Positions 13,560 through 26,360 of a DNA stretch of 64,000 nucleotides are shown one piece after another. Position 1 is the first letter of the stretch. Every line of letters begins with the position of its first letter. Location: positions 57,690,501 to 57,754,500 of the forward strand of contig NC_071670.1 in assembly GCF_028554725.1 (NCBI RefSeq), read 5' to 3'. Position numbers and translations under genes: made by a program. Under the pieces are notes generated by a model. It saw only the letters and a program-made list of their open reading frames with translations. It had not been told where the DNA came from and did no database searches. The DNA is from Zeugodacus cucurbitae (Eukaryota > Arthropoda > Insecta > Diptera > Tephritidae).

Positions 13560-14404
13560 TTCTTGCTTCTTGTTCGGGATGTATGTGATTAGCGTTGCAA
13601 CCGTTTAGTCGGTTATTGCTGAATCGATGAAAGCGCACCACTTCTCTCTTTCCTTCACAGTTCGGCGCCAATTGGTGATCCCAAGTGTAACCAGGTCGCT
13701 CTCCACTTGGTCCCTCCAACGAAGTGAAGGCCTTCCCCTTCCTCGGCTTCCTCTGGTGGATACTGCATCGAACACTTTCAAAGCTGGTGTGTTTTCGTCC
13801 ATTCGAACATGTCTTTTTATTCGCTGAACTATGTCAATGTCGTCGTATAACTCGTACAGCTCATCGTTTCATCGTCTGCGGTATTCGCCGTTGCCAATGT
13901 TCTGAGGACCATAAATCTTGCGCAAAATTTTCCTCTCGAACACTCCTAGTGCCGTCTCATCGGATGTTGACACCGTCAACGCTTCTGCACCATAAAGCAG
14001 GACGGGAATGATAAGCGACTTGTACAGTTTGATTTTGGTTCGTCGAGAGAAGACTTTACTTTTCAATTGCCTATTCAGTCCAAAGTATCACCTGTTGGCA
14101 AGAGTGATTCTGTGTTGGATATCGAGGCTGACAATGTTGGTGTTGTTAATGCTGGTTCCCAAGTAGACGAAATTATCTACAACTTCAAAGTTATGACTGA
14201 CAACAGTGACGTGGGAGCCAAAACGCGAGTGCGCTGACTGTTTGTTTGATGACAGGAGATATTTCGTCTTGTCCGCATTCATCACCAGACCCATATGCTT
14301 CGCTTCCTTATCAAGTTTGGAAAAAAGCAGAACAAACGGCGCGGTTGTTGCACCGATGATATCAATATCATAAGGCAACTCCTTTTCGTGCTGTCGAAAG
14401 CAGC
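13560..14404 (-). mobile_element. Degraded, internally deleted copy of the same LINE family
   Basis: Minus-strand translation gives AAFDSTKRSC at the upstream end, then IDIIG, the YLGTSIN block, the LYKSLIIPVLLYGAEA block and the GRGRPSLRW C-terminus, parallel to the 7.6 kb copy. It is truncated just upstream of motif A. About 255 bp, including the QGDS block and the YA of YADD, are missing, with ATG microhomology at the join (near 14372). The 3' UTR ends in an imperfect AAG tail near 13560. I could not find a convincing target-site duplication. Confidence 0.85.
13605..14404 (-). pseudogene. Reverse transcriptase pseudogene
   Basis: Three separate open pieces (13605-13802, 13869-14066 and 14088-14378, all minus) carry the thumb and C-terminal parts of the RT. 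They are separated by stops or frame changes, for example at the join between the tyrosine-rich region and SKVFSRR near 14066-14088. The catalytic centre is deleted. The plus-strand frames over it are antisense shadows. Confidence 0.85.
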
Positions 14405-14600
14405 CTGTTCCGAATATTTGTCAATAAATAAAGTTTTCATATTGTAACGAAAATGGTACCAACACAAACTAGAATTGACAATCGAAATCGATAACTTGCC
14501 AGATTCATCCAGACATCGATATTCGTAGTTGCCAGAATGTTCGAGTGGCGATGTATTGCCAAAAAAGACTATTCCCAAACTCTTCTGATGGAAAAGTAAA
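14405..14600 (-). other. Unidentified open stretch flanking the LINE
   Basis: On the minus strand 14578-14405 is open for about 58 codons and then runs into the LINE pseudogene. The text is not low-complexity: it contains NYEYRCLDESGKL and CWYHFRYN. I do not recognise it. It could be a remnant of a host exon or of another transposon broken by the LINE. No splice sites or start context support an active gene. Confidence 0.3.
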
Positions 14601-15657
14601 AAACACTACGAGTATAAAATATTTTTAAATATTAATATACCTTCAGAGGACATTTGTCTATTTTTTGTTTTGTAGTCTGGAGTTTCCCTTAGTCTCATTC
14701 AATTGGAGCAGCTTCTCGACTTGACACAAAAATATATTTTATTATATGTAAAATTTCTGAATAACAACCTAATTAATTATTAGTGTCCCTATTTCATATT
14801 TTTAACATTCCGTTTGAACATTTACCAGTCATTTTTTTCAACATATGCTTACATAAACCTTACGCATAAGTCCATTTTCATACATTTACATTTGCGCACC
14901 TGCACACATAATTTGTGATAATCTCTTGGCTTAAATAGTTCTAAAGCATTCTACATATAAGCAGTCGCACCGAACTCTACTTATCTACACTATCTAGCTT
15001 TAATATACATTGCTACTTTGGCACATTAGTTACTGAGAGGTCATGACGAATGGTGGAATGGAAAACTTGTTCGTAATCCGTTAGCTTCACACATTTTGCT
15101 CATTTTGTATTCGTTGCCGAAATAAGTATACATTTAAATACCTTTGCATTGTGGTAAACTAGGAAAGTATTTAAAAACCCGCACAAATGAGTACAAATGC
15201 TTATCTATGTTCCATATATTTGAGGTTTGTTAGTGCGCTTAGAGCTTACTTAGCTGAAAAATAATTGGCCAGCATACGATGCACAAGTATTGCACTTATC
15301 TAAGTCCATATATATGCATATGAGTCTGTGTTTGCTTCAGTATGCATATGTTTAACCATAATCATATTGTGGTCTTTAATGCTTAGTTAGTTCACTTTCA
15401 AAGTTTGCTGTATCAACTCCGAATAAACGCAATTTGCTTACTTACTTGAACTCATTGTGGCGCGCTACTTTGTCTGCTGCAACCACCAAAAACCGCTCAG
15501 AAAATTCTAGACTAAGTGCAAAGATGGATTCCACGTGTATTCCTTAAATGGAAATGAGAAACTGAAGAAGAAAACTAATATGACAAGAAGCGAAGTCAAT
15601 ATTTTCCGCATAAAGTAAACCTGATTTTATGAAATATATTAAACAAAATATATTTAA
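14601..15657. other. Intergenic, no gene seen
   Basis: Unique AT-rich DNA between the LINE pseudogene flank and Helentron A. Nothing identifiable. Confidence 0.6.
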
Positions 15658-16805
15658 ACAAGTCGGTTGTGACCGAACATTTTATACTTTCGCAATTTAT
15701 TTGTTTAATATTATATAATACGTAATTTGACCCACATATTCGTCATATATGTGGTATAAAGTCCATTGAAAGTTGGAAACCCTAATATTAGGTTAAAAGC
15801 GCCGAGGTTCGATATATGGGGCCTTGAAAACCAATCGTCCAATTTCGGCGATTTTTAGAATGGGGCTGCCACACTATAAACATAGTATTTGTGCAAAGTT
15901 CTGCACCGATATCTTCACTAGTGCTTACTTTATATATTGTAAAGTAAGCGATTCAGATAGTCTTCAAAGTTCTGGTATATAGGAAGTAGACGTGGTTGTA
16001 AACCGATTTGTCCTATTTTCACAACATATCATTGGGATGTAAGGGAAATATTACAAACCAAATTTCATTGATATTGGTAGAGCTGTTTCGGAGATATGGT
16101 TTTTGATCCATAAGTAGGCGGAACCACGCCCATTTCAACTTGTGTACACCAATTTGAGTGCAGCCCTTCTATGTAATGAAATTTAAGGTTTCTGGTGCTT
16201 TTCCTTAGTGAATTAAAGCGGTTTTAGTTTTGTGGGCGTGGTTTTAATCCGATTTTCTTCATTTTTGGACTGTATAAGGAAGAGCCTAAAAGAAACCATT
16301 CTAGAAAGTTTGGTTGATATAGCTTACATAAGTTGTTTACGAGATATGTACAAAAATCTTACTAGGGGGCGTGACCACGCCTACTTCCCCAAAAAAATTA
16401 CATCCACTTATGCCCCTTCATAGTGCGATCGTTGATACCAAAATTTACTTCAATAGATTAATTTATGGCTTGGTTAAAGCTGTTTATATGGTTTCGGTTT
16501 TCGATATTTTGTGGGCGTGGTAGTTGTTCGATTTCGCCCATTTTCGAAAGCAACCTCCTTAGAATGCCAAGGAATATGTGTTCCAAGTTTCATTAAGATT
16601 TTTTTAATTTTTACTCAAGTTATCGCTTGCACAGACAGACGAACGGACGGACAAACATCTGGATTTCAACTCCACTCGTCACCCTGATCTTTTATATATG
16701 CATAACCTCATATCTAACTCGTTTATTTCTGGGTGACACAAACAACCGTTACGTGAACAAAACTATAATACTCTCTTTAGCAACTTTGTTGCGAGAGTAT
16801 AAAAA
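15658..16805 (-). mobile_element. INE-1/DINE-1-like Helentron copy A
   Basis: Near full length, about 1.15 kb, non-coding. The 5' end (high coordinate) is TTTTTATACTCTCGCAACAAAG, split by a short hairpin partner AGAGAGTATTATAG. Next come an ACTAAACGAG-type block and a short CAGACAGACGGACGGAC microsatellite (16630-16650). A body rich in GGGCGTGG blocks follows, with a 3' CGGTTGTGACCG hairpin near 15663. The order hairpin, microsatellite, body and 3' hairpin matches Drosophila INE-1/DINE-1. The terminal TAAGGAAGGGCTAAG segment is deleted here. Confidence 0.75.
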
Positions 16806-18839
16806 TGTTAAATCCTTTTTTGATATTGTTGAATAGATATATACATCTTTTAAGTAATTTAAAATTAAAATTATTTTGTATAATTGAGATAGATGTTGTT
16901 TAGTCCAAACAAATACTCCTCTGTAGTATTTTCATATACTCCGAAAAGTAATAGAAAAGTAATGCAGAGAAGACAAACCGCCCCAACTTCACCCATCAGC
17001 ATTATCTTTTACATAACAACATAGAGAAACACAAATAGAGGAAAAGTGTAGTGAACGACAAAACCCCGAGCTTTTAAGTAAAGTGAACGAAAGACACAAT
17101 TTAAGGCGAAAAATAAATCACTAAGAACTAGAATAACATAAACCCAAACGCAAACTCAAACACATACTTCAAGTGAAAGAAGAGAAATCCCCAAAAACAC
17201 AAAACCTAACCCAAATAAAGAAGGAGGAAAACATCCAACACCGAGGAGTCAAATACTACACAACTTAAGAAAAAGGAATTATCCCACAGGTCATATACAT
17301 AGTTTCGACACAATAACACTAACTATAACTAATTAAACACAAAACAATTAACAATTTTGTCAACCCACACACCCCCATATAAATAAACGAAATTTATAAC
17401 GTTTAAACTCATCCCAATAACTTTTCTTTCAAACGGAATCGGCCTCATCGTCGACTTAACTCGACAGATGTTATGTAGGTCCTTTTTGAACTCTAAATTC
17501 TAAAACTTTCTCCATTTCTAACTATTTCGCTTCCTTGCTAAATGTACCTTCCGATTTTAGAACTGGTTTCTGTGCCTTTAACGCCTATTCAATCATGTGA
17601 ACTGTTTAACTTATGTTTTCTATAGTTTGTATTTTATTGCCTCAATTTTAAAAAGCAGATATTAGTTTCCAGAACAGTCTCATAGAGTAGAGTTTTAAGC
17701 TCACAGTACTTATCTAACCTGTGTCTTAGAATAAAAGAGGTGTCGTACAATTTTCCAATAGAATTTATTATTCTTCGTTTTGTTTTCTTCTTGTTGTATA
17801 CTTAAAAAAAAATCCTAAAACAATATCTTTAATACACTCCATTTTTATTTGTAGACTAAACGCTTAAGAAACTTTTACAAAAGTTGTTCACATAACAACA
17901 TCTGTCTTACATTCTCTGTATTTGTGGCTACCACATGTGGCGCTTTGTGCTTGCCAACAGTGTAAAGAAAGTAAAAAAATACATTTTAGAAATTTTAGTT
18001 CAATGAACATTTACAGACTTCTCGCTGCTGCTTCTCCAAACCGGTCTTTATCAGTAACCTTAATACAAAGCATTATACTCTTTCATGTAAACTCTTTCAA
18101 TGCCAACTTTAGCGTGAGCATGACATCTGCAAAGACGTTAAAAGCTTTCCAAAGGAATATATATATATATTTATGTAAGTTTATAAAAGTTTATTAAACT
18201 TCATATGGTGAACAAGTGAACACATTGTTTGAAGTTTTCACATTCCTTTGAGTGCATTGTGCAACAACTAAAGAAAATGCACATACACATACCATACCAA
18301 AGTGAGTATGTTTGTGTCTGTACATGCCGCGAGTTAATACCGCCCTCCAAGCAATCTCATCACATTTGTTAGCGTCAATTTGCTAGATGGTCAAGTACCG
18401 TTTAATTTCTCGAAGTAATTCAATCTGATTGAAAATGGTTGTAGACCATGGCCACAAGACATTCAATCTGTGCGAATACTTGTATTTGTAAGTCGGCTCA
18501 CAAAATTGGTAGGTGGCATTAGCTGTCAGAATTTGTAAAGCCATTGAATTTTGGTTTGTTTCTTTCTATACAATGTCTGTAAATTTTGTTCAGCTTGAGT
18601 GGCATAGCCGTCACTTGCAAGCAGTGATACCATATTCGTTTATAGCTGATTACACTGTTACAAAAACTGACTGACAATGTGACAAGTAAATGCTAAGATA
18701 CTGTAGTAAAAGAAGGAATTTTCAGACTTTCAAATACACAATTATGACACAGAATTAATACTAAATTTATAGGCATATATTTTCTGTCTAATAGATACAT
18801 ATTTTTAACAATAATTTCTGAAATGAAAAAAAAATATGA
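16806..18839. other. Intergenic with a T-poor A/C-rich stretch
   Basis: 16970-17400 is markedly poor in T on the plus strand (long A and C-rich words such as AAACCTAACCCAAATAAAG), unlike its surroundings. It has no ORF. The rest is unique AT-rich DNA. Confidence 0.55.
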
Positions 18840-20165
18840 AACTACTCCATTGCGACGTCATTTCCGGTGAACCCTCGGAAAAAAGGTGCGTCCGCGCTTT
18901 TAGAAATGCTTAACTAACTTAACATAACTCCTTACAGGTTCATCCAAAATGAAAAAATAAAAATAAGTGTTTGAGGTAAGACCATAATCTCGTGCTTGAA
19001 CGAAGGAAAGACAAAACAAGTAAGGAAGGGCTAGGTTCGGGTGTAACCGAACATTTTATACTCTCGCATTTTATTTATTTAACTTTATTTATATTATATA
19101 ATACACAATTTGACCCACATATTCGTCATATATATTGTATAAAGTCCATTGAAAGTTGGAAACAATAATATTAGGTTAGAAGCACCGAGGTCCTCATGTT
19201 CGATATATGGGTCCTTGAAAACATATGGTTCGATTTTGGAGATTTTTAGAATGGGGCTGCCACACTATAAACATAGTATTTGTGCAAAGTTCTGCACCGA
19301 TATCTTCACTAGTACTTACTTTATATATTGTAAAGTAAACAATTCAGATCGTCTTCAAAGTTCTGGTATATAGGAAGTAGGCGTGGTTGTGAAGCGATTT
19401 GCCCAATTTTCACAACATATTGGGAGGTAAGGAAACTATTACAAACCAAGTTTCATTAAAATCGAGCGAGTAGTTCCTGAGATATGGTTTTTGACCCATA
19501 AGTGGGCGACGCCACGCCCATTTTCTATTTTGTAAAAAAATCTGAGTGCAGCTTCCATCTGCCATTTCTTATGTGAAATGTAGTGTTTCTGACGTTTTCC
19601 GTTAATGAGTTAACCCACTTTTAGTAATTTTCAACCTAACTTTTGTATGAGAGGTGGGCGTGGTTATTATCCGATTTCAACTATTTTCATGGTGTGTGGT
19701 GGGGTATGTAAGAGAATCGACTGCAGAAAGTTTGGTTTATATAGCTTCATTGGTTTGCGAGATATATACAAATAACCGACTTGGGGGCGGGCCCACGCCC
19801 ACTTCCCCAAAAAAATTACATTCAAATATGCCCCTTCATAGTGCGATCCTTCGTCATTTTGTGGGCGTGGCAGTGGACCGATTTTGCTCATTTTCGAAAG
19901 CAACCCTCTCATGGTCCCAAGGAACATGTGTTCCAAGCTTCATAAGATAAGATGAGGATTGGAATTTTGGCAGAAATTTTTCGAAAAAAATAAAAATTTC
20001 GGTCAAATTTGCTTGACAATTTTTTTTTCTTTAAATAGTTATAATTGAAAAAAAATCCTTCGTTCAAGCACGAATAAATTGTATGTCGAACACCTGTTCA
20101 AAATTTCATCAAGATCGGTTGAGCGGTTTTCGAGAAAATTTGACAACCGATTTTGAAAACACGAT
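18840..20165. repeat. Unclassified repeat interrupted by Helentron copy B
   Basis: The outer parts are 18840-19012 and 19954-20165. TCGTGCTTGAACGAAGGA (18991-19008) is repeated inverted at 20056-20072. With the Helentron removed this becomes an inverted repeat with a spacer of about 100 bp. The right part has a CGGTTGAGCGGTTTTCGAG / GATTTTGAAAACACG segment similar to 55250-55310 in the TTAA element. Boundaries are uncertain. Confidence 0.45.
19015..19953 (-). mobile_element. INE-1-like Helentron copy B, 5'-truncated
   Basis: The 3' end is intact at the low coordinate (AAGTAAGGAAGGGCTAGG and the TTCGGGTGTAACCGAA hairpin at 19036-19051). The body matches copies A and H, but the 5' microsatellite and hairpin are missing beyond about 19953. 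It sits inside another repeat whose two sides share inverted copies of CCTTCGTTCAAGCACG. Confidence 0.75.
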
Positions 20166-22663
20166 TCCAAGTCAGTCACAAGTCCAAATATAATGCTCAT
20201 AAATATATAAGTATAAAATAGTTTGAAATTTGTATTCCACAACTGCGACATAACACCCACTTCACACCTACATACATTGGAATATAAACTGTATAATCAA
20301 CACTGTCCGCAATCAATTTTCAACATGTATCCATTTATCAATCGACTCCCACGTCATCGACACACTCAACAGCTTATTTCCATAAAACAAACATCCATAT
20401 GTACTGCAAAAAGTATGAGCAACGACACGTAACAGGAAAAAAATTAGTATTCACACCCACAAGTGTCCGCCTCTGTCCTTATCACTTGCTTGCTGTGGCA
20501 ATTACACTTATATCCTCACCTTGAGCTAGTTTATGTGCTTAAGTTGTCATTGGTGATGGGCGTAAGCTGCGTAATTTGGAACGTTCTTCACGATATATGT
20601 ATGTAAATATATATCTGAAAACTCTTAATTAATAAGGGCCAGTGTTCAGATGTATGGCAATTGAAATTGAAACAAAGAAAAAGAACGACGAGAAAAGTTG
20701 TCTTTCACACCTAATTAAAAACTATTAAAAGATTATTATGTGAGTAAAGAAGAAAAATATCCTTAAAAATCTTACCAAAATTTGATATTTTCAATAACAT
20801 GTTGTTAGATATATAATATCCGAATTAGTTCTATATTGAATGAAAATATTGACTAACAAAACACCATTAACAGCTCTAAGTGCTTCTTGAGTATAGTTAA
20901 ATATGTGTAAAATTGGCTTTGAACAGGCTTTTAGCTCTCATGCCAACCACTGAATGCTATTGTTAACTGAGTCAGTAGGAGAAAGGCCCTTAAGTTAACT
21001 TAACTATTTTTAATATGTTTATCTTGACATACTATCATATTTATGTTAAAGTACTTTTAGTGTGAAGAAATATCTATATATATATAGAAAGGAATGGAAG
21101 GTAGAAATCCGTTTATTAGCCCATAGAGTCTTGATAAAACAGAAGGTGGTATAACAGCGAAGTCAATTATTTTAGTGAACCCAACCTTCAAGAATAAGTT
21201 AGTGTAGAATTCAGTGGGTTCATCGCTGCTTTATCCTATTCTCATAAACCCATAAAATTCAGTTAAACCATTTACAAGTATATAATAGACATAATTGAAC
21301 TTGTTTCTAAAATACTTCTTCCTCCATAATATAAGCTCTTTGTTACAATTCCCGAGAATTTAGTTTTTAACATTTATTTTCCATCAGCAAAAATGTTCAT
21401 ATCCTACTTTTTTTCTTCAGCTCAATTTAAAATATTTCGAATGCATATGCGCTAAGTGCCCTTAAATACACACATACACATTCGTCGCATTGTTATTTTC
21501 TGAAATGAAGTGTGGAAAACATTGTTCTCATGATTAGGTTCTAGCATTATTTGTATGTCTGCCCTTCTCCAAACCAACGTTTATTCGCCGCCCACCACTC
21601 TTCAAATACATAGTACAACATCACAAAGGATTTCTTTCTTATTATTCTTTGCGAAATTCCAATTTTCGTACCGCCTACTGTTTACCAACATGGTTCACTA
21701 CATACAATAAAATATGTCATTGGATATACACGTGCTTGTAGATAAGTACTCATACGCCTACATATGTACTCTAGCGAATGATTTCTGTTGCTAAGCACAA
21801 GCAGTCTTTTTATTTGCTCTGTTGCCTCCGTGATGTAGTTAATGCTCAAACTAGGACTAGGGCAAAGGCTTTTGTTCAAAATGTAAGTAGAGTTTGTAAC
21901 AAAGTACCACTGTAACACCATGAAGAAGATTAAAAAAAATCGGTATTGGAGAATGGCCACAAGAAGAAGGGTAATTGCCTAAAAGCTTGTAATACACATA
22001 AACTGCTGTGGCTTAAAGAGCTCTAGTTGAAATTTGTGTGGTCAGATAATCTAAAGTAGTTATGTTCATGATAAGTACGTCAATATCTAAAATCAAAATA
22101 AAATTGAAATTAGTTGTACGAGTTGATTTAGGGGTTAAGTACCTTTAACTGATAAGCGTCAAAGTAAGCCATTTTATTATTGAAGTCAGACCAGGCTCCC
22201 AAAGGAACAAAATTTCCCTCTTTTAAGCCAAAGCTGCCCACTTCTGGACGGACTCCAAATTAAAATTAATCAGCACTATTTTTGCTAAATTTTATCACGG
22301 ATTAATTAAAATTACCAAAGTATTAACAGTGACTCATAAAAAGCTTGTGTTATTTATACAACCAACATTTTTGCAGTGAAATGTGTAGATTGTTGTATTT
22401 ATTCCTTTAGCATGACTTAACTTAATTTACCACACTTATTTCTGATTGTGCTAAATTTATTTTATGTACTTTTCTGGCTTACAGATTTATAGTCATGCAC
22501 CTACACGTTTTACGCGTGGCATTTGCTTAATTACCTCTACTGTTTTTTGTCTTTCCCGCACGATACCACAAATATTACATTGCGTTCATTTTAATTTTAC
22601 GCTTTAACCGCTTCATTGCTTGCTCTTGCTTTCTCATACTTTCCAACTAATAAATATTTTTAC

Positions 22664-22680
22664 ATTACGTATACGCCATG
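22664..22680 (+). promoter_or_regulatory. Recurrent 17-bp motif, site 5
   Basis: ATTACGTATACGCCATG; only the first base differs from site 1. Confidence 0.5.
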
Positions 22681-23484
22681 TATTACGCGCTTCAGTAGTT
22701 GACATTAACTGTTAGTTGTTGCGTGAGGCTACGACAAAATATAACAAAGCAAGCGTAAATGAATGATAACGAAGACCAACGTCCAGGAAATTGAACATAA
22801 ACAAAAGAAGCGAAGGAACAAAGTATAATAAACGGAGACTAACCCAAAGACCAAATATAAAATAGAAGAAAATTAACCAGGAAAACAAAAATTGTATTGG
22901 TAATAATGTCGAGAGGATGAATATTTAATTCATACTCCATTCTAGTGGCATATTTGTTCGGTCTAGTTTAAGTTTTGTAATGTATCTTTACGCAAAATTC
23001 CACTCTCATGAAGTATTTTTGGTCTTCACTAATTAAAAAACCATCTATTTTTACATCAAACTTGTTTCAATTTATATATCTATATTTATAAGATAGAGAT
23101 ATATATTATATATCAATCTATAAAACAGAAGCTTTTGGCATTCAATTAGAATATTACTTCAATTTCTCGTTCAGCTCAATGTAATCTCATTCAACTAATC
23201 CAGTGTTTAATTATAGCTAACTGTTTTTCATGTTATTTTCATCGCATGCACGCGCTTGATTTTCGACCTTCAATTGCTTCGTTGCCAGAGATTTTTTGTT
23301 TTTTGTTTTGTATTCTTGCATTCTCTTCTTTGAGCATAGTAAAAAACGTAAGTCAGAAAAAAATACAAAAACAAATATAATAAGTAACAGCTGTTGCGAA
23401 ATTAAGCGTAAAGAAATTTAAATTCACAAGTGACTGGCAAATTATGAAGCACTGTGAACTCACAAACAGCATCTCCCTTGAAAT

Positions 23485-23501
23485 GTTGCGTATACGCAGC
23501 G
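23485..23501 (+). promoter_or_regulatory. Recurrent 17-bp motif, site 6
   Basis: GTTGCGTATACGCAGCG; the G at position 4 makes the palindrome TGCGTATACGCA perfect over 12 bp. Confidence 0.5.
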
Positions 23502-25050
23502 TGCGCCAGACGCCTTTTCAAATGTCAATTTTTAATTCACAAACGTTTATAGGTGTGAATGACATAAATAATTGTTTTATGAGCGATTGTTACAGTGACA
23601 AAGGGCAAAGTTGACAACTTTTGGCTCACATTTTTTGGTAAATTATAGTCAAATTGAGAATCAAAACGCTACATTTATACCAAACTTGTAATAGTGTAGC
23701 GGGTATGGAAGAAACAAAATTCAAGTTCAATTCAGTTCAAATTGCCACGCATAAACATTCATTCATTCATTCAATCATTAAATTTTCCACGTGGCGAACT
23801 TTCACTTTCTTCAATTATTTTGAAGTTCACACCAGAAATTATGCGCATCTTGAGATACACTGTTATTAACTGCTTACGCGTTTTGATTAATGTTGTAAAA
23901 CTTTTGACTTAAACAAAGCAATAAATGAGAAGATATAGTAACACAAGATACAATGCCAAACACTTAAACAAAATTTCTATGCGCCCCAAGGCTACATTTA
24001 ATTGATTGAAAATTTCAGCTTATGCAATGAAAATAGATGACAAGGGAGATATTAATATAAGTAAAGACTTATTGATGCAAAATGTCTAAATTAAATAATT
24101 TGCGAAGGCCATTTAATTTTTTATGGAATCAATGGTATTTCATGGAAAGGTATTTACAAGAATTATTAGAATTAAAAGAATAAAAATAAAAATAATTAGT
24201 GCTGTATATAAATTTGATATTAATAAAAAAATAAATAATTTTCACTCCATGCTGCTGTCATCCCTGATGACTTCTATTAACGCCTCTAACCTTTTTTCGA
24301 CTTCTGCAAATGATTAGTTTCTTGCGTGGCTAATCGAGCGTTCACGATGCCTCATTATGCTCACTATGTTGTGCAAAGAAGTGTGAAGAATAAAATAGAA
24401 AATTGCAAGCGTTTCCTGTTTTGATTGTTTTAACACAGCTCTATGGGAATTTGGCAATAAAATGCAGATGTCTACAATAAAGTAATATGAGCTGTGGGGC
24501 TTAGATTTCTTGTTTTCCGTAAACTAATATTACGTAACTTCCTTTTCGGCTCCTTGGAGACTTCAAGGTTCGCAGTTTTACTAAACGTTGCCTGTATTTA
24601 TATAAAAAAATCGGATTAAGTTCTTTACAAATATAAATTACAGTTAAATATAATCAATACGAAGAAATAGATTCGTGTGCTCTGCTATACAGTATATTTT
24701 GATATATTATTTGGTAATTAAATAATTTAATAATAATGAGACCTTTTAAGCTCTCTTCAACCGTCTGATATTGTCAATTAAGGCATGCGACATCATAAAG
24801 CGGCTGTAAATGTGAAGGCATAAATAATACGCGTTAAGCTTTGCAAATGTGGAGAAGTCCAAGTAAAAAATGAAAAGTGCAACAATGGTATAAGAAAATA
24901 AAAATTTTATGAGCTCTGATGACACTTTAAAATGTACTTTGTGTAATTAGTACATAGAGTAAGTAAATTAATATTACACTGATTCATATGACAGAATAAT
25001 TCTTACATATACTACGCATACATACGTATGTGCTTATTACATAGTATCAC

Positions 25051-25067
25051 CTAGGCGTATACGCAAC
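25051..25067 (-). promoter_or_regulatory. Recurrent 17-bp motif, site 7
   Basis: GTTGCGTATACGCCTAG on the minus strand. Confidence 0.45.
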
Positions 25068-25881
25068 CCAAGTGAGTTTTCTTTTAATATCCTGATTAAA
25101 TTTAGTGATGCCTGAAGATAAGCTGAATATTTAACGGTAATAAATTTCGTGCACATGAAATATTAATTTCTATAGCAACACTTAATTGCTTAATTGTGCA
25201 CACCATCGAGTATGAGAAGACTACTTTTTGAAATCTTATTGGCTAAATATTTTCTGTAATTAAGTACTCTTAAAGTATATTGTTAAATCACTCTATGCAA
25301 AATATTTTTATAAATTGTATTATACTTTTCCAAAATTTTCTCTAATGAACTCATTTTCATTATATGAGATAAGCAAAATGGTGTATATTAGGTTACCAAA
25401 AGCACGTTTGAATTTTAAATTTCATTTGAAATTTCCATCTTTAATCTAATTAAATTCACCCAACGGTCAATTTACTTTACTTAAATAAATAGCGAAAGCC
25501 TGCAATTGAGTAAACACTCACTGGGAAGTAATAAATAGACCATTACTTGTCCTCCGCTACTTATATAAAATTCCTATTTTATTTCTCAATTTACGCTTAC
25601 AGCACGCCATCTGTCCTCTATTATCTAACTTAATTCTTTACCGAGTCTATAAAATACAAATCAAGTGTAATCATTTGCCACAATTTGTCTATGGAAGAAG
25701 TGAACATACATATGTATACATAAACTAAATGTGCATCCACACAAACATACATATTGTAAAGAGAAAAAAAAAATCCACTTTCCATGAATCGTCTTTAAAT
25801 TATCATGCGACTAATTCTCACCTATTACATAAGGCTTTTGCTCATTTGCAAGTTTGCGCCACTTCAATGGTGTCTGACGCC

Positions 25882-25898
25882 CACTGCGTATACGCAAC
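25882..25898 (-). promoter_or_regulatory. Recurrent 17-bp motif, site 8
   Basis: GTTGCGTATACGCAGTG on the minus strand, 830 bp from site 7 and about 350 bp before paralogous segment 1. Confidence 0.5.
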
Positions 25899-26246
25899 AT
25901 ATGTACTTAATCGGATTGTCTGTTGGTGGCAGGCAAATGTTGCTATTTGTGTTTAGTCAGGTGTCTCTTAATAACAAACATACACACACTTTATATGTTT
26001 TTGTTTTACTTCTGTATCGTTCTTTTAACGAAGTTTGAATTTCTACAAATTGTTCTTTTTGTGGCTTAAAATGTACACATTTGTGGAAACATTATATGCT
26101 TGCTATTGTTTTCTCAAATTTCTACTAACTTTACTTTGCTCTTTCTTATAAGCCACTGAAAACAAGTAACCAATCATGCGTGTGCTTGCAAATGCCTCAA
26201 GTGAGTTGTGACATGAGATTTTTCTGCTTTTTCACACGAAATCTCT

Positions 26247-26360
26247 GATTGATGGTTCGCAGTGGGTTTGACAGCACGAAGAAGAAATTCATAAACGCTT
26301 TGAGGTGGATGAAATTATGGATTCAGTGGTAACTGAGTTAAAGGCAAAATGTCAGATTTT
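26247..26360. repeat. Non-coding paralogous segment, copy 1
   Basis: It shares, in the same order and orientation as 33521-33632, GATTGATGG, TTGACAGCAC, GATGAAAT-ATGG, TAACTGAGTT and AATGTCA with similar spacing. About two thirds of bases match by eye. No reading frame is conserved. Confidence 0.6.

Noticed and set aside
13627..14011. Plus-strand frames over the second LINE copy
   Set aside because: Antisense of the RT pseudogene; the sense strand carries all recognisable motifs.
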